Positions 36,415 through 46,682 of a DNA stretch of 64,000 nt are shown in pieces. The first letter of the stretch is position 1. Every line of letters begins with the position of its first letter. The stretch lies in NCBI RefSeq assembly GCF_002154335.2, contig NZ_MTPX02000051.1:1-64000 (forward strand), in the 5' to 3' direction. A program made the position numbers and the translations under genes. This stretch comes from Actinomyces ruminis. Its GTDB lineage: Bacteria; Actinomycetota; Actinomycetes; Actinomycetales; Actinomycetaceae. The notes beneath the pieces were generated by a model, which was not told the origin of the DNA, ran no database searches, and worked only from the letters and a program-made list of their open reading frames with translations.

Positions 36415-37874
36415 ATGGAAGCTCTCGCCGCCAACCTGCTTTCGATCGCCGACTGGATCACCGCCCACATCACCATGTGGGTGCTGGTCGGCACCGGCCT
36501 GTTCCTGACCATCCGCACCCGCGGCGTCCAGGTGCGCCACCTGCCCGACATGTTCCGTGCCGTGGCCTCCTCCCGCGCCGGCGCTCGCGGCGGCATCTCC
36601 TCCTTCCAGGCCTTCGCCATCTCCCTGGCGGCCCGTGTGGGCGTCGGCAACGTCTTCGGGGTGGCCGCCGCCCTGCTCATGGGCGGGCCGGGCGCCGTGT
36701 TCTGGATGTGGGTGGTGGCCCTGGTGGGCATGGCCACCGCCTTCTTCGAGGCCACCCTCGCCCAGCTCTTCAAGGTCCGCGCCGCCGACGGCTCCTTCCG
36801 CGGGGCCCCGCCTACTACATGCGCGCCGGCGTGGGCAGCCCGGTGCTGGCCGGCGTCTACGCGGTCATCACCCTGGTCACCTGCGGCTTCATCATCACCT
36901 CGGTGCAGTCCAACGCCGTGGCCGGCACCCTCCTGGGCGCCATCGGCGACGACGGCTCCGCCATCGAGGGCTTCGGGGGGTTCTCGGCCGCCCAGTTGGT
37001 CATCGCCGCGCTCGTGTTCGTGTTCACCGCCATGGTGATCTTCGGCGGCATCCGGACCGTCGCCCGCGTGACCGAGTGGATGGCCCCGATCATGGCCGGC
37101 ATCTACATCATCATGGTGTTCATCATCTGCCTGATGCACCTAGGCCGGTTCGTGGAGGTGCTCGGGCTGATCATCTCCTCCGCCTTCGCCCCCCAGCCCC
37201 TGGTGGGCGGCCTGGGCGGCGGCATCCTCGCGGCCGTGGTCAACGGCACCAAGCGCGGGCTGTTCTCCAACGAGGCCGGCCAGGGCACCGCCCCCAACGC
37301 GGCCGCCACCGCCACCGTCGCCCACCCGGTGCAGCAGGGCCTGATCCAGTCCCTGGGCGTGTTCATCGACACGATCGTGGTATGCACCGCCACCGCCTTC
37401 GTCATCCTCATCGCCGGCCCCGAGGTGTGGGGGGCCGACGGCGCCAACCCCTCCACCCTGACCATCATGGCCGTCTCCCACGAGCTCGGCGGCTGGACCA
37501 TCCTGCCCATCGCCGTGCTCATCTTCGTGCTCGCCTACTCCTCGATCATCGCCGCCTACGTCTACTCCGACACCAACATGTCCTTCCTGACCGGCGGCAA
37601 GGCATGGGCCACCTGGACGGTGCGCGTGGTCTCCGTCGTCTCCGCCACCGCCGGCGCCGTGCTGTCGCTCGACGTCGTCTGGAACGCCGTCGACATCGCC
37701 ATGGCCGTGATGACCGTGACCAACCTCGTCGCCCTGATCCTGCTGTCCAAGTGGGGGGTGGGCGCCCTGCGCGACTGGGAGGCCCAGCGCCGCGCCGGGG
37801 TCGAAGAGCTCGTCTTCGTTGGACACGACAACCCCCACCTGCCCGCCGACGTGCCCGGCGACGTCTGGAACTGA
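36415..37874 (+). CDS. Alanine/glycine:cation symporter, paralogue 1; one frameshift
   Basis: AGCS-family sodium-coupled amino acid carrier, 486 residues after repair, with about ten to eleven TM helices. Family motifs are GGISSFQAFAISLAARVGVG, GGPGAVFWMWVVALVGMATA and GLFSNEAGQGTAPNAAATA, which contribute the ligand and sodium sites. The frame breaks near 36810, where a run of four G should have five (FRGGPAYYM). First of four tandem paralogues; the C-terminus ends in a DNPHLPADVPGDVWN motif shared by all four. Confidence 0.9.
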
Positions 37875-37928
37875 CCGCCTACCGCCACCCAGCCACCGCC
37901 CCTAGAGCCCCACCCGCAAGGAGCCCCG

Positions 37929-39430
37929 ATGCCTCAACCCGCCATGAGCCTCGCGAACCTGGAGAACACCCTCAACCAGGTCGACGACATCTTCTACACC
38001 TACTTCCTGGCCGCCCTGCTGATTGCCGTCGGCATCTACGTCACCATCCGCACCCGCGCCGTGCAACTGCGCCATTTCGGCTCCATGCTGCGGGCCGTGG
38101 CCTCCTCCCGGTCCGGCGCCCAGGGCGGCATCTCCTCCTTCCAGGCTTTCGCCGTCGGCCTGGCCGCCCGCGTTGGGATCGGCAACATCGCCGGGGTGGC
38201 GCTCGCCGTCGTCGCCGGTGGCCCCGGCGCCCTGTTCTGGATGTGGGTGGTGGCCCTGATCGGCATGGCCACCAGCTTCACCGAGTCAACCCTCGCCCAG
38301 ATCTTCAAGGAGCGCGGCCGCGACTTCACCTTCCGCGGCGGCCGCTACTACATCAAGAACGGGCTCGGCTCCAAGACCTGGGGCGCCATCTTCGCCGCCA
38401 TGTGCATCGTCAGCGTCGGCGTCACGGTGGTGATGGTGCAGACCAACTCCCTGGCCGGCGTCGTCTACGCCACCGTGCCCACGGTTGAGCCCTGGATGGT
38501 CGGCGTGGCCCTGGTGCTGCTGACCGGGCCGGTGGTGCTCGGCGGGCTGAAGTCCGTGGCCCGGGTAACCGAGGTCGTCGCGCCCCTGATGGCCCTGGCC
38601 TACGTGCTGGTCACCATCGTGGTGATCCTGATGAACCTCGGTGAGATTCCCACCGTCTTCGGTGAGATCTTCCGCGGCGCCTTCGGCCGGGACCAGGCCC
38701 TGTTCGGAACCGCCGGCGGCATGCTCGCGGCCGTCCTCAACGGCGTGCGCCGCGGCCTGTTCTCCAATGAGGCCGGCCTGGGTACCGTCCCCAACGCCGC
38801 CGGCACCGCCACCACCAGCCACCCCGTCCGCCAGGGCCTGATCCAGTCCTTCGGCGTGTTCGTGGACACCGGCCTGGTGTGCACCGCCACCGGCCTGCTG
38901 ATCCTGCTGGCCACCGACACCTACCAGCCCGGCAACGAGGGACTCGTCGGCGCCGTCCTCACCCAGCAGGCCGTCGCCGAGCACCTGGGGCAGTGGACCA
39001 CCTGGCCGATCGTGGTGCTGATCTTCGTGCTGGTCTTCTCCACCGTGCTCGGCTGCTACTCCTACTCCCAGGTCAACGTCAACTACCTGGCGGCGAGCGG
39101 CGCGCCGAGCAGGCCTTCGGCATTCTGCTCACCGCCGCCGCCTTTGCCGGCACCGTCCTGACCCTGCCGATCGTGTGGGCCCTGACCGACATCGCCCTGG
39201 GCCTGCTGGGCGTGATCAACCTGGTGGTGATCGTGCGCCTGTTCCCGTGGGTGCGCGGTGCCCTGCGCGACTACGAGGCCCAGCGCGCCGTCGGCGCCAT
39301 CCCCGTGTTCGTCGGTCATGGCAACCCGCTGATGCCGGGGGACACCCTGCCCGGCGTGTGGGAGGAGCCCGCCGCCACCGCCGACGGCCGGCTCGACGCC
39401 GTCGACGATGCCCGACTGATGGGGAACTGA
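37929..39430 (+). CDS. Alanine/glycine:cation symporter, paralogue 2; one frameshift
   Basis: AGCS carrier of 500 residues after repair, 54 bases after paralogue 1 and preceded by AAGGAGCCCCG. Motifs: GGISSFQAFAVGLAARVGIG, GLFSNEAGLGTVPNAAGTA. It differs from its neighbours by RDFTFRGGRYYIKNG in place of the common GGPAYYM. The frame breaks near 39096, where CTGGCGGCGAG should be CTGGCGGGCGAG. The end HGNPLMPGDTLPGVW corresponds to the shared C-terminal motif. Confidence 0.9.
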
Positions 39431-39433
39431 ACC

Positions 39434-40945
39434 ATGGACGCCCTGAACGAACTACTCACCGGTGCCTCCAACCTGCTGTTCGGCACCATCCTGATCTGGC
39501 TGCTGCTGGGGGCGGGCGCCTGGTTCACCATCTGCACCCGCGGCCTGCAACTGCGGCACCTCGGCTCCATGATGCGCTCGGTGGCCGGCTCCCGGTCCGG
39601 CGCTCGCGGCGGCATCTCCTCCTTCCAGGCCTTCGCCGTGGGGCTCGCCTGCCGCGTGGGCACCGGCAACATCGTCGGCGTCGCACTCGCCCTGGTCCTC
39701 GGCGGTCCCGGGGCCGTGTTCTGGATGTGGGTGGTGGCCCTGCTCGGCACCGCCACCGCCTTCGTGGAGGCCTCCCTGGGGCAGCTGTTCAAGGTGCGCC
39801 GCGGCGACGGCACCTACCGGGGCGGCCCCGCCTACTACATGGCCCGCGGCATGCGCCTGCCGGTGCTCGGCGGCGTGTTCGCCGTCGTCTTCATGGTGGC
39901 CAACGGCCTGGCCATGCCCATGGTGCAGGCCAACGCCATGACCGCGGCGCTGGGCGCCTCCACCGGCCTCAACCCCTGGTGGGGCGCGGCCATCGTCACC
40001 GTGCTGGTCGCCCCCGTGCTGCTGGGCGGGCTGCGCTCGGTGGTACGGGTGACCGAGTGGCTGGCCCCGATCATGGCGACCCTGTACCTGCTGCTGGTGC
40101 TGGTCATCATCATCACCCACCCGCTGCAGGCCGCCGAGGCGATAGGCGACATCTTCGCCGCCGCCTTCAACCTGCGCGCCGGCCTGGCCGGCACCGCCGG
40201 CGGCATCACCGCGGCACTGCTCAACGGCGTGCGCCGCGGCCTGTTCTCCAACGAGGCGGGCCTGGGCGGGGCCGCCTGCGCCGCCGGCTCGGCGACGGTC
40301 GCCCACCCGGCTCAGCAGGGCTTCGTGCAGGTCTTCGGCGTGCTGGTGGACACCCTGTTCGTGTGCACCGCCACCGCCCTGGCCATCCTGATCGCGGGCC
40401 GTTCCGACGGCGCCGTATACACCCCCGGCGTCACCGGCGCCGGCGACTCGGACGTCTCCGGCACCCTGACCCAGACCGCGATCGGGGCCACACTGGGGGA
40501 TTGGACCAGCTGGCCGATGACGCTGCTGGTGTTCGTGCTCGCCTACTCCACCATCCTGGGTGCCTTCTCCTACGCGGAGGTGTGCCTTGATTATCTGACC
40601 CGCACGCCCTGGGTGACGACGGCGCTGCGCGTGGCCGCCGTCGCCTGCGCCTTCATCGGCGGCGGGGCCGCCCTGACCACCGTGTGGACGCTGGCGGATG
40701 TGCTGCTGGGCATCGGCGCCGTTCTGAACCTGCTTGCCCTGGTGGCGCTGACCCCCTGGGCGGTCGGCGTGCTGCGGGACTGGGAGGACCAGCGCGCCCG
40801 GGTCGCCGCCGGGGCCCAGGCCGCCGGGGAGATCCGCTTCGTCGCCCTCGACAACCCCTACCTGCCCGGGCCGCTGCCCGGTGACGTATGGGACGACGAC
40901 GCCGTGAGATCGCCAACATTACGGGCGGATGACGCCGTGAACTAA
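39434..40945 (+). CDS. Alanine/glycine:cation symporter, paralogue 3
   Basis: Intact AGCS carrier of 503 residues, starting three bases after paralogue 2 stops, so the two are translationally coupled. It has FAVGLACRVGTGNIVGVALA, FRG-type GGPAYYMARG and GLFSNEAGLGGAACAAGSA; the last departs from PNAA in the other three, which may alter substrate choice. C-terminal motif DNPYLPGPLPGDVW. Confidence 0.92.
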   Translation: MDALNELLTGASNLLFGTILIWLLLGAGAWFTICTRGLQLRHLGSMMRSVAGSRSGARGGISSFQAFAVGLACRVGTGNIVGVALALVLGGPGAVFWMWVVALLGTATAFVEASLGQLFKVRRGDGTYRGGPAYYMARGMRLPVLGGVFAVVFMVANGLAMPMVQANAMTAALGASTGLNPWWGAAIVTVLVAPVLLGGLRSVVRVTEWLAPIMATLYLLLVLVIIITHPLQAAEAIGDIFAAAFNLRAGLAGTAGGITAALLNGVRRGLFSNEAGLGGAACAAGSATVAHPAQQGFVQVFGVLVDTLFVCTATALAILIAGRSDGAVYTPGVTGAGDSDVSGTLTQTAIGATLGDWTSWPMTLLVFVLAYSTILGAFSYAEVCLDYLTRTPWVTTALRVAAVACAFIGGGAALTTVWTLADVLLGIGAVLNLLALVALTPWAVGVLRDWEDQRARVAAGAQAAGEIRFVALDNPYLPGPLPGDVWDDDAVRSPTLRADDAVN

Positions 40946-40971
40946 ATACAGTGAGGGCAGTTCCGCCTCAT

Positions 40972-40993
40972 CCGCAGGCTTTGGCGCCTGCGG
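40972..40993 (+). terminator. Hairpin between symporter paralogues 3 and 4
   Basis: CCGCAGGC (40972-40979) pairs with GCCTGCGG (40986-40993) over a six-base loop, 27 bases after the stop of paralogue 3. Only two T follow. It may partly end the first transcript, making paralogue 4 a separate unit. Confidence 0.4.
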
Positions 40994-41083
40994 TTCTGGG
41001 ACGGCTCAAACCGTCAAGGGGCGGTCCACGCGACCAGCCCCCGCGCCCTCCCGCCGGCGCATCCCGACTACGTCCGGAGACCC

Positions 41084-42599
41084 ATGAATCCCACCGTTCT
41101 GCCGACCGCCGGCTTCTTCGACGGCCCCGCCAAGGTACTGGAGAACATCTCCGATCATCTCTACGGCGATTTGCTGGCCTGGCTGCTGATCGCCGCCGGC
41201 CTGTACTTCACCTGGCGCACGCGCGCGCTGCAGCTGCGACTGTTCGGGCAGATGCTGCGGACCATCACCTCCTCCCGGGGCGCCGTCGGTGAGGGCATGT
41301 CCTCCTTCCAGGCCTTCACCGTGGGGCTGGCCTCCCGCGTGGGCACCGGCAACATCGTCGGCGTGGCCATCGCCATCACCATGGGCGGGCCGGGCGCCGT
41401 GTTCTGGATGTGGTTGGTGGCCCTGGTGGGCATGGCTACCGGATTCGTGGAGTCTACCCTCGCCCAGCTGTTCAAGGTCGCTCACCCCGACGGCACCTTC
41501 CGCGGCGGCCCCGCCTACTACATCCACAAGGGCCTGGGCTCCAAGACCTGGGCGAGCATCTTCGCCGTGGTGATCACCTTCGTGTTCGGCTTCGCCTACG
41601 AGGCCACCCAGGCCAACGCGATCTCCAACGTGCTCAAGGGCACTTTCGACATCGAGCCCTGGGTCACGGCCATCGTGCTGGTGCTGATCACGACGCCAGT
41701 AGTCTTCAAGGGCATCAAGCGGGTTGCCGCCATCACCGAGTGGCTGGCCCCGCTCATGGCCCTGATCTACGTGATCATCGCCATAGTGATCCTGGTGCTG
41801 AACGCCGGCGCCATTCCGGGCGCCTGCTGTCCGTGTTCGAGGGCGCCTTCGGGGCGAACCAGGCATTCTGGGGGCTCAGCGGCGGCTTCATGGCGGCGGC
41901 CCTGAACGGCATTAAGCGCGGCCTGTTCTCCAACGAGGCCGGCGAGGGCTCCGTGCCGAACGCGGCCGCCACCGCCACGGTGCACCACCCGGTGCAGCAG
42001 GGCTTCATCCAGTCCATGGGCGTGTTCGTGGACACCATCGTGGTTTGCACCGCCACCGCGCTGATCATCCTGCTGTCGGGCGTCTACGACCCGGCCACCG
42101 CCGACGTTGACGCGCCGGCACGCTGACCGTCAACTCCGTCAGCAATGTGCTCGGCCCCTGGGCCCAGTACCTCATGGCCGTGGTGGTGTTCGTCTTCGCC
42201 TACTCCTCGCTGCTGGGCAACTACGCCTACGCGGAGGTCAACATGGACTTCCTGCGTGGCATGGGCCGGCGCCACTACGGGGTGCGCGCCATGATTGTGG
42301 TCGCCGCTGCGCTGGGCGCGGTCGCCTCGCTGACCTTCGTGTGGAACCTGTCCGACGTCGTCATGGGACTGATGGCGATCATCAACATCATTGCGGTCCT
42401 CAGCCTGGGCAAGTGGGCCTTCGGGGCGCTGCGCGACTGGGAGCAGCAGCAGGCGGAGCTGCAGGCCGGGCTGCGGGACAAGATCTACTTCGTGGCCACC
42501 GACAACCCCTTCCTGCCCGGGCAGCTGCCGGGCGACATCTGGACCGAGGAGTCCGCGGTCCAGCGGGATCTGGACGCGGTTGAAGTCTCCGCCGAATAA
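41084..42599 (+). CDS. Alanine/glycine:cation symporter, paralogue 4; two frameshifts
   Basis: AGCS carrier of 505 residues after repair, 138 bases after paralogue 3. It has MSSFQAFTVGLASRVGTGNI, GGPAYYIHKGLGSKTW and GLFSNEAGEGSVPNAAATA. The frame breaks near 41826 (GGCGCCTGC for GGCGCCCTGC) and 42112 (GACGCGCCGG for GACGCGGCCGG). The C-terminus again carries DNPFLPGQLPGDIW. Conserved length and motifs in all four argue that all are functional. Confidence 0.88.
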
Positions 42600-42667
42600 G
42601 CCGGCCGGCCCGCGCGACGCCGCGGCAGGCGTCCACCCGCGCGGCGGCAATCATCTAGGGTCGTGCC

Positions 42668-43495
42668 ATGAAGATCGCACGCTTTTCCACGGGAGACGAA
42701 CTCCGTTACGGCATTGTTGACGGCCTGCCCACCGATGAGGCCGCCCCCTCCGGCGAGTCCGCTGGCCGCCTACTCGTCCTCAAGGGCGACCCGCTGTACA
42801 CCGTGCCCGAGGCGACCGGCGAGGTGGTGCCCCTGAACGAGGCGCGCCTGGTCTCCCCGGTAATCCCGCGCTCCAAGGTGGTGGGCGTCGGCAAGAACTA
42901 TGCGGCCCACGCCGCCGAAATGGGCGGGGAGGCTCCGACCGAGCCCATCATCTTCCTCAAGCCCAACACGGCCGTCATCGGTCCGGACATGCCCATCGTG
43001 CTGCCCGAATGGTCGAGCGAGGTCCACTATGAGGCCGAGCTCGCCGCGGTCGTCAAAACGGTCGTCAAGGACATCTCGCCGCGCGAGGCCGCCTCCGCGA
43101 TCCTCGGCTACACGGTCGCCAACGACGTCTCCGCCCGCGACTGCCAGCGCCAAGACAGCACCTGGACGCGCGCCAAGGCCTTTGACACCTCCTGCCCGCT
43201 GGGGCCCTGGATCGAGATTCCGGAGCCCGCGGGGGAGCGGCCCGCCTTCGACCCCGCCGACGCCGTGGTGCGCGCCCGCGTGGACGGGCAGGTCGTGCAG
43301 GAGGGCCGGACCGCCGACATGATCCACTCGGTTCCCGAGCTGATCGCCTACGTCTCGCGCATCTTCACGTTGCTGCCCGGCGACGTCGTGCTCACGGGCA
43401 CGCCGGCGGGCGTCGGTGAGATCCGCGCCGGACAGCGGGTCGAGGTGGAAGTGGAGGGCATTGGCTCCTTCGGCAACCCGGTGGTGCGCCGCTGA
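42668..43495 (+). CDS. Fumarylacetoacetate hydrolase family protein
   Basis: FAH-superfamily enzyme of 275 residues. The metal site appears in VHYEAELAAVV, and the conserved core KVVGVGKNYAAHAAEMG, VANDVSARDCQ and DVVLTGTPAGVGEIRAGQ are all present. Members act as acylpyruvate hydrolases, oxaloacetate decarboxylases or isomerases. In actinobacteria this gene regularly precedes gltX, as it does here apart from the intervening convergent lyase gene. Confidence 0.9.
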   Translation: MKIARFSTGDELRYGIVDGLPTDEAAPSGESAGRLLVLKGDPLYTVPEATGEVVPLNEARLVSPVIPRSKVVGVGKNYAAHAAEMGGEAPTEPIIFLKPNTAVIGPDMPIVLPEWSSEVHYEAELAAVVKTVVKDISPREAASAILGYTVANDVSARDCQRQDSTWTRAKAFDTSCPLGPWIEIPEPAGERPAFDPADAVVRARVDGQVVQEGRTADMIHSVPELIAYVSRIFTLLPGDVVLTGTPAGVGEIRAGQRVEVEVEGIGSFGNPVVRR

Positions 43496-43580
43496 GCCCA
43501 CGCGGCTCGGCTGCAGCAACCCCTCCCGCTCAAACCGCCTGATCGCGGTCAGCTCCCCGCGGGTGTTCGGCTGCGGCGCC

Positions 43581-43616
43581 GTCGGGCCGGCCTTGATGGG
43601 ATCCGACCGGCCCGAC
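43581..43616. terminator. Bidirectional hairpin between convergent genes
   Basis: GTCGGGCCGG (43581-43590) pairs with CCGGCCCGAC (43607-43616) over a 16-base loop, midway between the FAH stop and the end of the convergent PatB-type gene. A clear T-tract is absent. Confidence 0.5.
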
Positions 43617-43640
43617 GCCCCCCGAGGCGGCGGGCCCGGC

Positions 43641-44895
43641 TCAGAGGCGCAGGCGCACGACGGCGTCGACCAGACGCTGGGCCGCCTGCTGCATGATTCC
43701 GCGCCCGGTGGCCAGGTTGAGCCGGCAGAAGCCTCGTAGCCGGCGCCGAAGGCGGCCCCGTCGTTCATGGCCACTCCGGGCTCGCGGCGGAAGTAGTCCG
43801 CCGGGGTGACGCCGTCGGGCAGGGGCAGGGCGGAGCAGTCCAGCCAGGCCAGGTAGGTGCCGGACGGGACCGTGAGCTCGACGCCGTCGACCCCGGAGAG
43901 CGCCTCGGCCACCAGCCGCCCGTTCTCACGAATGTACGCGCGCACGCAGGCGTTCCACTCCCGCCCGTCGCGCAGCGCGGCCACGGTTGCCTGGGCGCCG
44001 AGCAGCGACGCCTCATTGGCCAGGTGCTTGGACAAGGGGTGGTCATCCCAGGCCCGTCGCGCTCCGGCGGAGGCGATCAACTGCGCGCACTTGAGGCCGG
44101 GTGTGTTCCAGCCCTTGGAGGCGGCGGTGGCGGTGAAGGTCAGGTCGGGGTCGGCGCCCAGGCGTGAGGCGTAGGGAGTGTGCACGGCCTGCGGGTCCAG
44201 GATCAGCGAGCTGTGGATCTCATCGGCGAATACCGGCACCCGGTAGCGGGCGGACAGCTCGGCGACCGCGTCCAGTTCCGCGGGTGAAAGCACCCGGCCC
44301 ACCGGGTTCCAGGGGTTGCACAGCACCAATAGGCCGGCGCCGGCGGCCATCGCCGCCTCAATGCGATCCAGGTCCAGCGTCCAGGTGGCGCCCGCAGCGA
44401 CGTCGGCGGCCGCGGCGTGCAGGGCCGGCACCTGCACGCATGCGCGCCCGTACAGGCCGGGGTAGGAAAGGAACGGCATGTAGGCCGGGGTCGGCACGAT
44501 CACGGCACTGCCCGGGCGGGTGTGGTGGGCGATCACCGCGCCCAGGGCGGACAGCACGTCCGGCAGCAGGCTCACGTCCCTGGCCTCTACCCGCCAGCCG
44601 AAGGCCTCCCCCTGGAAGCGGGCGGTCTGCTCGCATACGGATTTGGCGACCTGCGGGGGCAGATAACCGTAGGAGCGTCCGTCACCGCGCGCTGGAGGAT
44701 GGCGGTAACCGAAGGCGCCGTGCCCAGGTCCATCTCCGCCACCCAGGCGCCGATCACGTCTCCGGGGTACAGGGTCCACTTCAGTGAGCCGCGTTGCCGC
44801 ATCACCTCACAGGTCAGGGCGTCGAAAGCGGCCGTGGCGGCGTCAGCACTGAAAGCGGATGTGACGGCGGCGGGAGCAGGGCTGGTGGCACTCAT
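43641..44895 (-). CDS. PLP-dependent MalY/PatB-type C-S lyase or aminotransferase; two frameshifts
   Basis: Fold type I PLP enzyme of 418 residues after repair. WVAEMDLGTAPSV is the MalY/PatB N-terminal signature. VIVPTPAYMPFLSYPGL, LLVLCNPWNPVGRV and FADEIHSSLIL (Asp for the pyridine nitrogen) follow, then the PLP lysine in TATAASKGWNTPGLKCAQ. The frame breaks near 44690 (GACGCTCC for GACGGCTCC) and 43735 (GAGGCTTC for GAGGGCTTC). The family cleaves cystathionine or cysteine conjugates, or transaminates. The exact substrate is unknown. Confidence 0.87.
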
Positions 44896-44982
44896 GCGGG
44901 CAGTCTATTGAGGCTGCCCGCCGCGGTGCGTCGGCGGGCGCGTGCGGGAGCCGGACGCGGAGGCGGCTAGGGTTGGCCCATC

Positions 44983-46553
44983 ATGAGTGACGACACTGCC
45001 AAGGCTTCCGCCTTCACCCCGCCCGCCCCCGGATCCTCGCCGATCCGCGTCCGTTTCTGCCCCTCGCCCACGGGTACGCCGCACGTAGCATGGTGCGCAC
45101 CTGCCTGTTCAACTGGGCGTATGCGCGGCACACCGGCGGCACCTTCGTGCTGCGCATCGAGGACACCGACGCCGCCCGCGACTCCGAGGAGTCCTTCGAG
45201 GCGATCCTCGACTCGCTGCGCTGGCTCGGCCTGGACTGGGACGAGGGTGTGGCCAAGGGCGGCCCCCACGCCCCCTACCGTCAGTCCCAGCGCACCGAGC
45301 TGTACCGGCAGGTCGCCGACGAGCTGCTCCAGGCCGGCTACCTGTACGAGTCCTACTCCACCCCCACCGAGATTGAGGCGCGCCATCGTGCCAAGGGTGA
45401 GGATCCCAAGCTCGGCTACGACGGCTACGACCGCGACCTGACCGAGGAGCAGAAGGCCGCCTTCCGCGCCGAGGGCCGCCAGCCGGTGCTGCGCATGCGC
45501 ATGCCGGACGAGGACATCAGCTTCAACGACCTGGTGCGCGGCCCGGTCACCTTCAAGGCCGGCTCCGTGCCCGACTACGTGGTGGTGCGCGCCGGCGGTG
45601 ACCCGCTCTACACGCTTGTCAACCCCGTCGATGACGCCGCCATGGGCATCACCCACGTACTGCGCGGGGAGGACCTGCTGTCCTCCACGCCCCGGCAGGT
45701 GGTCCTGTACCGCGCCTGATGGCGATCGGGCGCGCGCAGCGGGTGCCCGAGTTCGCCCACCTGCCCTACGTGATGGGGAGGGGAACAAGAAGCTGTCCAA
45801 GCGTGACCCCGAGTCGAATCTGCTCATCCACCGCTTCCGGGGCATGGCGCCGGAGGGACTGCTGAACTACTTGGCTCTGCTGGGTTGGTCCCTGTCCAAG
45901 GACGAGGACGTGTTCACCCCCGACCAGTTGGTGGCCGCTTTTGACATCCGCGACGTCAATCCCAACCCGGCCCGTTTCGACCCCAAGAAGTGCGAGGCCA
46001 TCAACGCCGAGCATCTGCGCCGGCTGGAGATCGACGACTTCCGCGACCGGCTGGTGCCCTACCTGGCGGACGTGTACCCCGACCCTGCCGACCCGGACTG
46101 GACGGCCCGGCCCTTGGTGAGCGCCACCGCCTTCGCCGAGTTGACGCAGCGCGAGCAGGAGATCCTCACTGCCGCGGCCCCGCTGATCCAGACCCGCATC
46201 CAGCTGCTGCGAGAGTCCCGCGACATGCTCGGCTTCCTACTGGTTGACGATGCCGATCTGGAGCTCGAGGAGCGGGCCGTGTCGCGCCTGAAGGATTCCG
46301 CCCCGCAGGTGCTGGACACGGCTATTGCCGCGCTCGAGGCGCTGCCCGGTCCGTGGTGTACTCAGGTGCTGGAGGAGACACTGCGCGCGGCGATTGTCGA
46401 CGGCATGGGGATCAAGCCGCGTCTGGCCTTCGGGCCGCTGCGCGTGGCCGTCACCGGCCGGCAGGTCTCCCCGCCGCTGTTTGAGTCCATGGAGATTCTG
46501 GGGGCCGACTCCTCCTGGCGCGTCTGCGCGCGCTGCGCGCCCGCCTGGGCTGA
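44983..46553 (+). CDS. gltX: Glutamyl-tRNA synthetase; four frameshifts
   Basis: Class I synthetase of 524 residues after repair, charging tRNA-Glu. The HIGH region is [12 protein letters not shown], the KMSKS counterpart [26 protein letters not shown] and the helical anticodon-binding end follow. One base is missing near 45091 (GTAGCATGG for GTAGGCATGG), 45717 (GCCTGATG for GCCCTGATG), 45775 (one G in a G run) and 46516 (TCCTCCTGG for TCCTCCCTGG). The true stop is the TGA at 46551-46553. It is essential, with its own tRNA-Glu genes 1.7 kb downstream. Confidence 0.93.
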
Positions 46554-46573
46554 GACGGGGCGGAGCCGACACT

Positions 46574-46670
46574 TACACGAGTTCTCGGCATTGACACGAG
46601 TTTTGGAGGTATGCGGCCGCTGCGCACACGCAAACCTCCAAAACTCGTGTACACGACGTGAACGCGTGTA
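46574..46670. repeat. ACGAGTTTTGGAG palindromic element, copy B
   Basis: Inner arms of 17 bases pair perfectly (46594-46610 with 46634-46650, ACACGAGTTTTGGAGGT). Outer arms TACACGAGTTC (46574-46584) and 46660-46670 pair in 10 of 11. It starts 21 bases after the gltX stop and could serve as its terminator. The left half (46574-46610) is repeated in the same orientation at 47869-47905 with two mismatches. Confidence 0.85.
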
Positions 46671-46682
46671 CTTGTAGGTTGC

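Noticed and set aside
46554-46680. C-terminal extension of gltX through the palindromic repeat
   Set aside because: Restoring one C near 46516 gives the normal end [11 protein letters not shown] with a stop at 46551-46553; the extension exists only in the shifted frame.
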